From: Paramarasmius palmivorus
Lineage: Eukaryota > Basidiomycota > Agaricomycetes > Agaricales > Marasmiaceae
DNA: 64,000 bases
Direction: 5' to 3'
Assembly (NCBI GenBank): GCA_037176845.1
Contig: JAYKXP010000091.1
Coordinates: forward strand, 143,597 to 207,596
Shown: positions 47,076-57,900 of the stretch, one piece after another
Layout: each line of letters starts with the position of its first letter
Position numbering within the stretch: position 1 is the first letter of the stretch
Made by a program: the position numbers and the translations under genes
Notes under the pieces: generated by a model
What the model saw: only the letters and a program-made list of their open reading frames with translations
Told to the model about the DNA's origin: nothing
The model's database searches: none

Positions 47076-49249
47076 TTGTCCCATCACTTCTTCTCTCCCT
47101 CGTGAATTCCGCCTTCGCAAGTTGTTCCTAGACAAACTAGACCTTCCAACCGTAATTTCAGCCACAAAATCTATTTTCTAGCATTTATTTCTTCCAGACT
47201 CGCGACGGTCTTCGACACGGTGCAGAGACGGTATTAGGTTGGCACGCTGGAGTAGATGAAGTGGTGCACAAGGTCACAGGCGCAGGATTTTAGTTCTCTG
47301 GTGCGTCTGAGAAGACTATCTCTCTCCATACCCTACTCTGAACATGATCCTTTCGTTGTCTAGTAACTCTTTCAATCAAATACTTACTTCCGAAGCATAT
47401 CTTACCCTTCCCTTCGCAATGTCACAATCGTTAGCCCCGTACTAACACAGCTGTATATGGCCAATGAAATCACATTCATTTCCTCATTTACAATAGTGAT
47501 CTTACCTAAGGTTTTGCCTCGTCACCTGCACTCAGTCGATCAAATCGCAACCAAAGGAAAAGAATAGTATTGCGGGTCTGATACCCAACTTGAAGGCCCG
47601 CATAATATTTGATTGCAACCGATGATGTACCACGGTGCGGGTTGTTTCGCTCTCGCCAACGTTTCACAGCGTCTCACATATTCGCAGTCTCCAGATATCC
47701 TGTCTCATATCCTGGAGGAGACGCGCCCGATGTCACCTCTTATGGCTCTCACCGAGTCTCCGGTTTCTATGGGACGTGTTCTTGGCTATTCACAGGTACG
47801 TTGCCCATGTATAAAGAGGATATCTCATGATCTTCTCGATCTGTTTCCCTGGTATACATAATTTCTTGCTGCTGCTGTGACTAACCGTTCCGTGCTGATA
47901 CCCGACTCACTTTGCCACAGATGATGAAACATGCAAGCGCAACATATATCCAGCCAGTGCTTTTCGTCGTATTCGCTGGTGTGTACATTCTAACCTGAAC
48001 ATTCCTCGAGCTTCGTCAGGCTGATCGCACCCCTCAGGGGCTTTGAAGGCCGATCTGCGTCCGCAACGAATAAGCAGACTTCCTCATAGATATACGAAAG
48101 CAGAATACGATAGTCCAATCCATCAAATGGCAATGATCAAAGCCTGATATCTATAGGTGTCTACTCGGTCTCCACCTTACGTCTTGACGCGGTTCTCAAT
48201 GTCTTGAAAGATGTCGAATGGAGTTTGAGTGGATTTTCTGACGTCGCAGCAAATTTACTGTACGTCTACATGTTCAATGGACGTTCTATTGTTCATACCT
48301 CTCCGAGCGGCGGAGCTTCTACAATGTTCGATGAGCTTTTGTGCATCCAGTTCTACGCAGTGAAGAGCATTCAACACGTCTGGAACTGTGAGAAACAGTG
48401 TGGCGTCCTCAATCATCAGCAGATCGTGAACCACGGGTTCGTATTCACACTACTTGCCAACAATGTAAGCAATGTCATCTGACTTACCACTCAAATTTTG
48501 CTTCTCCCAACGTCTCAACCCATCTAACAGCCCTCACTACCAGTCCACTCTCAGTTCTGTAAACTTTGAACCTTCGGAATAGTCAGTCGCCCTTCACAAT
48601 CGCATAAACTAACACGCACCACCATTTCACGACATTCCCCACAATGTGAATGATAAGGATCTGGATTTCCGCCAAACGTCAAAGTACATAGTGGTGATGT
48701 TTCCTTGCACGTATCTGAACGTTCAAAGGAGGTGATCAGTGGGAGTGAGCAGGTGGGTAGGCATGGTGTTCGAAGAGGAGAAAGAAGCAACAATGGTTCT
48801 GCCAGTGTCACGCTAAAATCATAATGGTCCCCTGACTCGTCGTCGCCACGTAGACTTCTGACTCGCGGAGGTGTGGCATGGCTTGTCTTGTACTACTACC
48901 GCCACCATCACGATCACTTTTCGCCAACTTGAGCCAGAGTCGTCGCCCATCTACCTTTTGACGAGACAAACGCAGAATCGATCAGAGAGAAGTTACGATG
49001 TTTGATGGATTGTTGATGGATCGCTAGCGACTGTGTCGTGTCATGACATTCTGGATTTAGCTGGGGTGTTGGACCGCTAACGGATGCGCTCAAAGACGCG
49101 TCAAGAATCCAATAGACTCCCAAAACCTTCCGAGCAGTCCACATCTCGAAGAGGCAGATCCCGACACGACACGATGGTCAGCTATACATTGCAACGATCA
49201 AGCAACGATATGAGGCTGAAATGTGCTGACTCGCGTTGCAACTTTGTAG
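47076..49249. other. Gene-poor stretch; possible small gene at 47.6 kb
   Basis: A plus-strand frame starting near 47622 (YHGAGCFALANVSQRLTYSQ) ends at a fair donor GTACGTTGCC at 47801. It may continue at 47922 after TTTGCCACAG (MMKHASATYIQPVLFVVF). Whether this is a gene is unclear. 48204-48482 (plus) and 48551-49144 (minus) are unassigned open frames. Confidence 0.25.
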
Positions 49250-49610
49250 TTTGAGAGGTTTGAACGAGTGGTTTGAACGCGTTGATTTAATGGATTGTTG
49301 GCGAGTGCATGGTGAGTTGTGAAACTTTGGATTTGCCTCGGCCATTAATCTCACTAGACTCGAGCTTAGCATCGAAACGTGCGACAACTTTGCAGGTTTA
49401 AACCCGGAACGCGTTGAAACTTGAGTGTCGAGACGTGTTCAAACGCTTGTTCGCGAGTGCAGGTAGTCTCTGAGGTGGTGGTATTGAAATGCGTTGAGAC
49501 GTGTTGAAACGCGATTTTTAGTATTAGTAGAGTACGTTAAAATGGTGTATATAGTGTATAAGGGGCGTCTAAACGCGTTGGAACCCGCGTTCCAACTCGG
49601 GACCTCCGAT
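49250..49610. repeat. Array of AACGCGTT-like palindromic motifs
   Basis: AACGCGTT or one-base variants (AATGCGTT, GACGTGTT) occur at least six times, often followed by GA/GGAAC, ending in the inverted pair GTTGGAACCCGCGTTCCAAC. This looks like the subterminal region of a DNA element, but no matching opposite end was found. Confidence 0.5.
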
Positions 49611-52525
49611 GGCAAAATTTTTCAACAAATTAGCTGATATTCCTGGACCTCTCCGTGTCCCTAGATTGCACCAAGTCATCCCATCGCTTGGGAGATGATC
49701 GATGATCCTGCTTGATGGCGAAATGCACTGATATTGAGCAGGACACATAGTTAAGCCATGTGCTGCGGTTTTCGAGTGGTTCTAGAATCAGATGGGACAA
49801 TTTTCGACCTGGTCTTGTTGTCGAAGTTATGTGGCTTGAAGAACAATGGAACAGGTGTCATTTCACTAAGACTGAAAGTCCAAGGGAAGAACGGTATACT
49901 CCTATCAGTTAGCGGGATGTCACGAGTGCATTTGAAGACAGGGCGTCGGCTATTGAAAGAGAGTCAAAAATTCACGATTAGCCACCGAGCGAACATAGTA
50001 ACGCACTGTTAGAATGAGAACTCTCAGACCAAGCGAGTCGGCACGCGTACCTAGTCAACCGACGACGTTTCCGTTCTCCATGAGAGTGGAGGTATACCCT
50101 GTGAAGCGGTGAATTAGCAAAGCTCATTGGGTGCAGTAGTAGGGAGTAGTACCTGAGTCAGAACTTGAGGTACATTCCATTGGAGCTGTGTATGATTGAT
50201 CGATGAGTGAGCTATAGATGACATTCGAGGAACACTCCCCAGTTGTTGAGGGACGATGTCATTTGCCCCAAGTCACCAATACCTAGAGTTAATAAGTCAG
50301 ACTTGTTCCTAAGAGGATATCAGTGGTAGAGAGAACCGGTCTGCCCAGCCATGTTCTCGTCTACTAGACCTGGCACCGTGTATCGAGTCTTGCGACAACA
50401 GGGGTTGTGAGTTGAGCAAACATGGAAGATCTTAGAGTTGTGAGAGCAAGCTCTAGCTTTGTGTCGATATAATAGCGCGAGTAAAGGCCGCAACAAATTG
50501 GAAGACAGTGTTGCAAGACTGCTGTATATAATTGGTGGGTACAGTGGCGATAGGGACTGTACAATCGTAGTACATAGAATGCTTAAAGTTGATGATAGGA
50601 TGGTGGAAAGCATTTCCATTGCGTTTCTGTCATCTGAATACGGCTGATGAAGCAGACAATGGAGTTGTGCAGAGTAGCAGGGTGGCAAATAGCTTGTCAT
50701 TCATATAGTAAGGAAGACAGTGATAAATGTTTCCTAGACCATCCGAAATAGTGTGAGTGAAAAGCAAAGTAAACTTGAGCTCGACTCACCGGATAAACGA
50801 TCATCATCTTAAAACTTTTTCAGCCATAGATCCGCTTCAAAAACCCTTCAAAATAGCCCATATCCGTTTTAAATTCCAGCTGGTGACATCTTCGTGGTAT
50901 AATCGAGAGTGAAATGATCAAAATCTTCGAGGTCGTCATTGATGAAGCCTGAGGGAGGTTTGTTTGGTGCTGTCAGACACGAACCGTAGGGTTAGGGTCA
51001 TGCAGGGCCTCAAACTTCCCTTTTTCCATCATCGTGTTCTCTCCGAGTATTCTCTACGTTCCTGGCGCCCCGGAACAGCGCGTTAGCAAGGTGATTTTAG
51101 TATAATTTTATTATCATAAATTGCTTTAGCACACCTTACCTCTCTAGGTGCGACGACAGTATCAACGGCTGCGGGACGAAAAATTGCAGGGAATGCCTGG
51201 AAGCAAAATTGTGTACAAGAATGGTAACTCATAATTAGGATAAAGGAATGGGGCAGGATTTTTTGAATCGTCGAGGAAATTTTCATAAAGCTAAGCATCA
51301 AGGTATGTCTGCTACTTGTGCTCCAAAATTCAGTTTCTCACTTCTGCTCCATATTGAATTTTCGCCTGAATCCTGGGGAATCGATTCATGCCTAGATCTA
51401 AGATTGATTCGACACGTTTGGCATCTGCTCGTATTACTAGATACGCAGCCCATTTACGACCCCGGAATCTCACCAATACCGTCAACCCTTCACCTCTACT
51501 CGGCACTCAGTCTAGTCCAATACCAAGCTGCACTTATCTTCTTTTTTTGGAGGATTGTAGTATCGCAATACTAACAATTCAAAGAGGACGGTGTTGCTTC
51601 GAGAACTCGCTTGACATCGCTACGTTGCTGATATGAACGTCTGACAACCTTTATTCCTTTCTAGTGGTCTATAACTGAGCAGATATTAGCACCACTCATG
51701 TGTGTTCACCAGCTTCTGCATCTGGCGAAGTGGTGCATAGCTTGGAAGGTATGACTCGGAGAAGCTGATTGTCTCGGGGAGACTGGCAAGTACCTTGTAT
51801 TCACTCGACCAATTCTCAAACTCATTTCTCAACGTCAGGCACAATTCCCAGTGCACTACAAGTTGCCTACCTGAACCAAGAGCTTCGGTGTAACCTAATC
51901 AAAGTGATGTTTAGTATGTATAATCTGATAGCGATCCCTTGCCGCATTGGCAATGTCTAGCTGTTCTAAAGCTTTTGATATCATCGTTGAATCAATTCAT
52001 TAGTGTTCCGGAATATTGTACAACTCTCCACAAGCCTCTTTGACGATTCATAATTTCCCGACATCGCATGAGCTACGCTATTCTCGTACAAGTCATATCA
52101 CCTAGAACAGTAGGCTTCATGATCTCTCTCAGGGTGCCATCAATTCATTTTCCAATCATCGCAGGTAAGGCCGATAACTACACACTGCCGTTCGGACACC
52201 AGGAGAGAGAAGTACCCGCTTTACCACATTCTTCGAAGCTACGTACTGAGAGTTATTCGCAGACAATTCGCCATAGTTATTCACAAAGGGTAGTCTCTCA
52301 ATTTTGCATATACCAAGTCAGGCATCAGGCTCCTCGATAAGGCTATTCATCACTCCTTGATTGTTTCATGAGATACTCTAGATTGCGGCGCTGATTTATG
52401 GAGAAAACAGCAATGATATGATTGTTCCTCATCTTCCTTCACAACCAGGAGGCCTATATCGTGTCAGCTGATAAGCCGGGCTACATGAATGCGGGAGTAT
52501 TCTCTGGAGTCGCAGATGTATAAGT
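49611..52525. other. Gene-poor stretch with a decayed module at 50.8-51.0 kb
   Basis: 50770-51010 (minus) is a weaker TNK/FTNDD module (PNKPPSGFINDDLEDFDHFT, GACCCTAACCCTA box). Frames at 49758-50012, 50320-50700, 51248-51636 and 52068-52340 show no family features. The upstream region of the gene at 52526 lies at the right edge. Confidence 0.3.
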
Positions 52526-54088
52526 ATGGCTCGATTGCACAATTTTACTACTGCCAGTTCTCCAATGTCATCTGAACCGCAGGGACCCAGCCTTGAAGAA
52601 CTACTCGGCCCATTTCTAACGGTCGAACAAGTCGTTATACTACCAATCACTACCTTGTCGGTGAGCCTCCTTTGCGCTTATTATATGATAACAATTGATT
52701 ATCCTGCAGGTCATGTATCTGGTGTATGGTAAGGTCCCCTCTGCATCTCCGTGCTGCAGTTCTGACTGTCTACAGGTATCTATATCGTCTTCTCCGGGCA
52801 ATGTATCCATGAACTTGTCGTAAACCGCGATCGTCCCAACCGGAGACTATACCTTGGCTGGACGATATCCCTCTTCGTTATGATAACCATCACCGATGCC
52901 TTCTTCACTGTCAACTATGTGCAGCAAACTATATATGATTTCAACGCCGCAAAAACAGGGGATCTGATACCCTTATTGGATTTCAATCTCCATAATTCCC
53001 TGAAGACAGCAACAAAGTGAGCCATTCAAGTTACTCGTGCTATTTATGCCAAACAACTGACAATCGCCGATAGCGGGATAATTAACCCCTTGACTATACT
53101 CATCAAGTTAGTAACTCTCAGTGGCGTTCAAATCACATCACTAAATTTCGAGCTAGTACGACGGCGGATTCTATGCTGGTAAGATGAAACACTGCTTAGT
53201 TGTTTGGACCTGTGATTGATTGCTAAACCTCTGCGCAGATCCATCGATGCTTTGTTATCTGGGGCGCAAGAAAACGGATTGGTCTTCCGCTCGCTGTTCT
53301 ATCTTTCCTTATCAATGGTATTTATTCACTAACAGTTCCCTGAGCTCCCGAGCTTACGAAATTCTAGGTGTAGGCCTTTCCAAAGTGATCATTGATACGG
53401 TCATCGTATCCGACACCACCAACGAGGCCCACTATGAACTAGCCATGAAGACGAACGGGATGGAAAGCGCGTTCTTCATCTCCAATGCAATTTTTAATTC
53501 AGTCCTCACTCTGATGACTGGTACGCGACACTCCCATTTGTTATTGTGTGATTGATTCCAACAGGAAACAATTTAGCTGGACGTATCTGGTGGATTTCCC
53601 GTCAAGCTAGAGCTCAGATGGGTACGGAAATAAATTCCAAGTATAAGACTATTGTATCAATTCTGTGAGTACGCACTACGCCGAGTGATCTAGTTTCCTC
53701 AATCACGTTTAGGTTAGAGTCCGGCATCCTATATCCGTTGGCCATTATTCTATATCTTGTCGTTGACAATACCATCGATTCCGACGGATTAGGCCTGCTT
53801 CCCTTTAACATTTACGTGGTGGTGCACCAAATAGCGGTATGTGCTTGTCCAGCCACGTTCCTCGAGAATTAATCCTTCACATATCATTTGTAGGGACTTG
53901 CACCTGTTTTGATTATGGTTCGCGCACAGCGAGGTAAAACCACAGAAAGCGTCCAACAGGTAGTGTCAACGATGAATTTTGCCGGCACAAGAATGGGTAC
54001 AAATGATATAATCTCCCGGCTCGAGGCAAGTTCGCAATCCGGAAGTGACCAGGATGCTCGAGTTGAAGAGAAGGTTCACGTTGTTTGA
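52526..54088 (+). CDS. Seven-helix membrane protein (unknown function), B
   Basis: Same broad family as the 34266-35681 gene. Ten exons: 52526-52660, 52710-52728, 52776-53016, 53074-53106, 53157-53178, 53239-53317, 53368-53520, 53565-53664, 53713-53836, 53894-54088; introns are 44-60 nt and all phases fit (366 aa). Helices lie around VMYLVYGIYIVFSG, LGWTISLFVMITITDAFFTV, INPLTILINTTADSMLIHRC, RIGLPLAVLSFLING, ISNAIFNSVLTLMTG, LESGILYPLAIILYLVV and NIYVVVHQIAGLAPVLIMVR. Family signatures: ADSMLIHRCFVIWG and AGRIWWISRQAR. The C-terminal tail of about 50 residues is polar. No catalytic motif; a sensor or transporter role is only a guess. A copia element sits 219 bp downstream. Confidence 0.85.
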
Positions 54089-54307
54089 GATTCGATTCTG
54101 CAGTGCGAAAATGTAATTTATTCTCGTCTCAACGTTTCTATAAAGTTGTAACTTCGGATCTTGACACATCTCGTACCCTAGGGACCTTGGTTCCATTGGG
54201 CATTCTTGTTGAAGTGGCTTCTGTGCCAACTTGTTGTGTTTATTCGCCCGTCCCAAGTCTTCAGTATAGATTAGATGCCCTTACATCGGACGCACAGTTA
54301 TGGTATG

Positions 54308-54579
54308 TGTTGGAAGTTGGTTACGGACTACGTTACGTATACGCACGCTTACGGCCGTCATTGATGTATCCCCGGGCTATGCCCGTACACTCTTTAGTTA
54401 CATCCATTTCCTTATTCGTAGTACAGATAAAATCATGTATATAAACACACTCTTTCCTTCTCAATCTATAATCGCTTCTACCAGCTATTCGCTACACTAA
54501 GCCTTCTAAAGCTCTCTACACAGGTATGTGGTTATTGTTGCCACTATCCACTGCGTAGGTAGTTGCGCCCTGCTCAACA
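54308..54579 (+). repeat. 5' LTR, 272 bp
   Basis: Starts TGTTGGAAGTTGG and ends CTGCTCAACA. TATATAAA at 54438-54445 is a likely promoter TATA box. Confidence 0.93.
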
Positions 54580-54597
54580 GGTTATGGGCCCCGGCAG
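54580..54597 (+). other. Putative primer-binding site
   Basis: GGTTATGGGCCC begins directly after the 5' LTR. It resembles the complement of an initiator-Met tRNA anticodon region (GGTTATGAGCCC) with one difference. Internal half-tRNA priming is known for Drosophila copia; here it is inference. Confidence 0.45.
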
Positions 54598-54639
54598 CGC
54601 CTTTAGCGGCAGCAGCTGGAGTGCCGTCATGATTGCGCC

Positions 54640-54780
54640 TAACTGGGCAGCATTAATTTTCGCGCTCAATAGCTGCATTGATTTGCGCTATGTAGCCGCA
54701 TTTATTTTTGCGCTTGATGGCTGCATCAATTTGCGCCGTAATGGCGGCAATCATAGGCACACTGCCTACCTGTCGGCATC
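54640..54780 (+). repeat. Imperfect tandem repeats in copia leader
   Basis: Units reading GCGCTCAATAGCTGCATTGA / GCGCTTGATGGCTGCATCAA, each next to ATTTGCGC, repeat at about 60-70 nt between LTR and start codon. Confidence 0.55.
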
Positions 54781-54925
54781 GCCGTCATCATTGATGACAA
54801 GGCTGATCCCGGAGACATCTTTGATGTCCTTTATGGGTGTTCCTCATTAAACTTAGCGCCCTGTGGCTGCTCTGTTTTTTCGTTCGGAATGACATGCTGA
54901 TTGTGTTCTCTACACAGATATCGCA

Positions 54926-57900
54926 ATGTCTCCCTCCGCTATCGAACGTCTCGTTCCCATGCTCACTGGCCCCAACTTTTTTGATTGGAAGCCAAAGATG
55001 GAGAATTATCTCCGTGCCGAAGGTCTCTGGCATGTTGTCGGTGGTGGTGTAGAGCGTCCTAGTGACGCTCCCACAGTCATTTCTGTTACAGATGACAGTG
55101 GTAACACCACTTCTATACCTCAGGATGCTCAGGTCTTGCTGGCCAATGTCCGTGCGCAGTTAGACTGGGACAAGGAGAGTGACAAAGCTATTGGCATGAT
55201 CTGCCTTCGCCTAGCTCATTCCCTCCATTATCACAAGGCACCCAAGTCGACTGCTGCAGAGCTCTGGACTGCCCTCCAGGAAGCTTATGACAAGCCTGGT
55301 CCTGGTGTTATCTACGCCGACTTCAGAGAAGCTGTCAACTACAAGGTCTCTGGTGCAACTCACCCCTTGCCCGAGATTACCAAGTTGTGGACACTTCTTG
55401 AGCGCCTTCACACCAGTGGTGTCAAACTGGATGGTCCTGTCCGTGCCATGCTACTGCTGAATGCATTGCCGGAATCGATGTTCAACGTTGTTTCCAACCA
55501 AGTTGCAGACAACGATTTCTCGAACTTGTCTTTTAATGACATTCGGGACAACATCATTGGCGACTTCGAGCATCGCAACCCTCGTTCCTCTCTAGGAGCT
55601 CATCGTCTGAGCGCCGTTCGCCGCAAGGGGGGTAACCCTCGCTGGAAACAGCAGCAGAAGCAGTCGAACCAATCTTTGGGTTCTGGCAATAATGCTTCGC
55701 CTGGCAAAGGCAAGAGAGGGAAGCGTGCTGGAAAGAAGTCTAAGGACAAGGGCTCCTCCAACACCTCTTCATCTCATGACCACCATGGTCACTCTCATCT
55801 TGCGTCCGTCGCTACTGATCCTTTCGTCGCCGCTCCCACTCTCAATAACGAAGCTGCTTTTGCGCTCAGGGAAAAGGGCATGCGCAAGAAGGTTGATCCC
55901 AACCCACTCAGGTACTCTGGTATGACTCCTGGACCTTCAGCTTATGCTGATGTTAATCTTGCTCGCCAACTTTGCAGTGAGATCAATGTTCCCAAAACGG
56001 CGCGGAACATGGAGGTCCTTGAGGCGGTTGCCTCATCGTCGAAGCGTCTTCTTGAAGATGACGCGGGCACTTCTGAGCCCAAGCGTTCCCGTTCCTTGGA
56101 TCCTAACTTGGATTCTGATCAGCCTCTCAACTGGGATGTCATGGACTTTAGTTCCTTTGATGACACTAGTGCTGATGGGATGGACTTGGATCTCGAAGCG
56201 CAGATCGATGAACTTCTTCACCAGAAGTATGTGCCTTGCTCTAATGCATTGAACCACGCTCACTGTCCTTCTCAGCGCATTCTAAATACTGCCGCTTTGT
56301 ATAATATGGACAATAGTGATTTTGTAAAGCTTGTCAATGTAGCTCGTTCAATACAAGATCATTTTGCGTTGTGTTCTTCATGCAAAGGCAAACAACCTGA
56401 GGGTAGCAATTGGATCATGGATTCAGGAGCTTCTCGTCACTTTACATTTGACTTGAACGACTTCACTGAATTCTATGAAATGTCTGATGGACCTGTTGTG
56501 AACACTGCGTCTAAGGATGCACCGTTACAGGTCAAGGGCTATGGAACTGTGTTCATTAGTCATGACATGAAGAAACCCAATGGGGACTTAGAGGAACAAG
56601 TCACTCGACTATTCCCTGTCTACTATATCCCGGGACTGTCTATGCGATTATTATCCATGGGACAGATTCTCAAAGAAGGCAATACTCGCCTCTTAGGTTC
56701 TGCTCAGCGCCTTGACTTTATTCAACGAACCCGTGGTCGTTTACGGTCAGTGCTTCGATGCAAACCACATATGCCTGGTCATACCATTTATTGGGTTAAG
56801 TCGCGTATTACATCCACGCAGACTTTATTGGCCAAATCAACAGTTGACTCTGTTGATTACGACTTGTGGCATAAACGGTATGGACATACCAATAAGGATG
56901 CGCTTCACAAAGCGAAAAAGCATACTCGTAACTTCCCTCAGGATCTCCTGATCCCTAAGAAGACTCCAATATGTCGAGGTTGTGCTGAAGGGAAAATGCA
57001 CTCTAAGTCATTCCCTGAGTCAAAGACGCGTGCGTCTAGACCTTTTGAGCGCATTCACTCTGACTTAAAGAGTTTTCCGGTTGAGTCCTATCACCGTTAC
57101 AAGTACTACATGAATTTCTATGATGACCATACCTCCCATGGCTGGATTATACTGCTACGCGCTAAATCTGATGCAATTAAAGCGCTTAAACAGTTCATCG
57201 CCATGGTCCGTACTCAATTCAATTCAACTATTGTTGAATGGATGTCGGATGAAGGGGGAGAGTTCAAGTCTCATGAATTCGATGATGTACTTAGGGATCA
57301 TGGAATCAAAATCCTTCAAAGCGTACCATATACTCCACAGCAGAATGGACGTGCTGAACGATTCATGAGGACAATTATGGACAAAGCTGAGTCTTTACGA
57401 CTGGATGCTTGCCTTCCTCAGTCCTGGTGGGAATTTGCTGTTATGCATGCACTTCATCTCCACAATCGTACGCCTGCTCGCCGCCTTAATTGGCGCACTC
57501 CGTATGAGATATTACATGGAGACGCACCGAATGTTGCACATTTACGTGTTTTTGGTTGCGGTGCATATGTGTTCATTCCTGAAGAACGTCGCGTCAATAA
57601 GCTATCACCAAAGTCGGAGTTGATGATTTTCATTGGCTACCAAGACGGAATGAAGGGCTACTTGTTCATGAGACCTTCTAATAATTCCATTGTGAAAGCT
57701 ACGACTGCACTCTTTGACGAAACACTTTTTCCTAAGTGTCCTAGCACACAACGTCGTGGTTTTACTCCTGTCGGTGAAACACCTGACAAAAATCCACCTA
57801 ATGACGTTCCTTCGGAAGAGAGTAGTGATGATGAAGATAATTTCACATCGCATAAAACTCCTCCCCTTAATCTTCCATCAAAGAGAGGTCGCACCAACCG

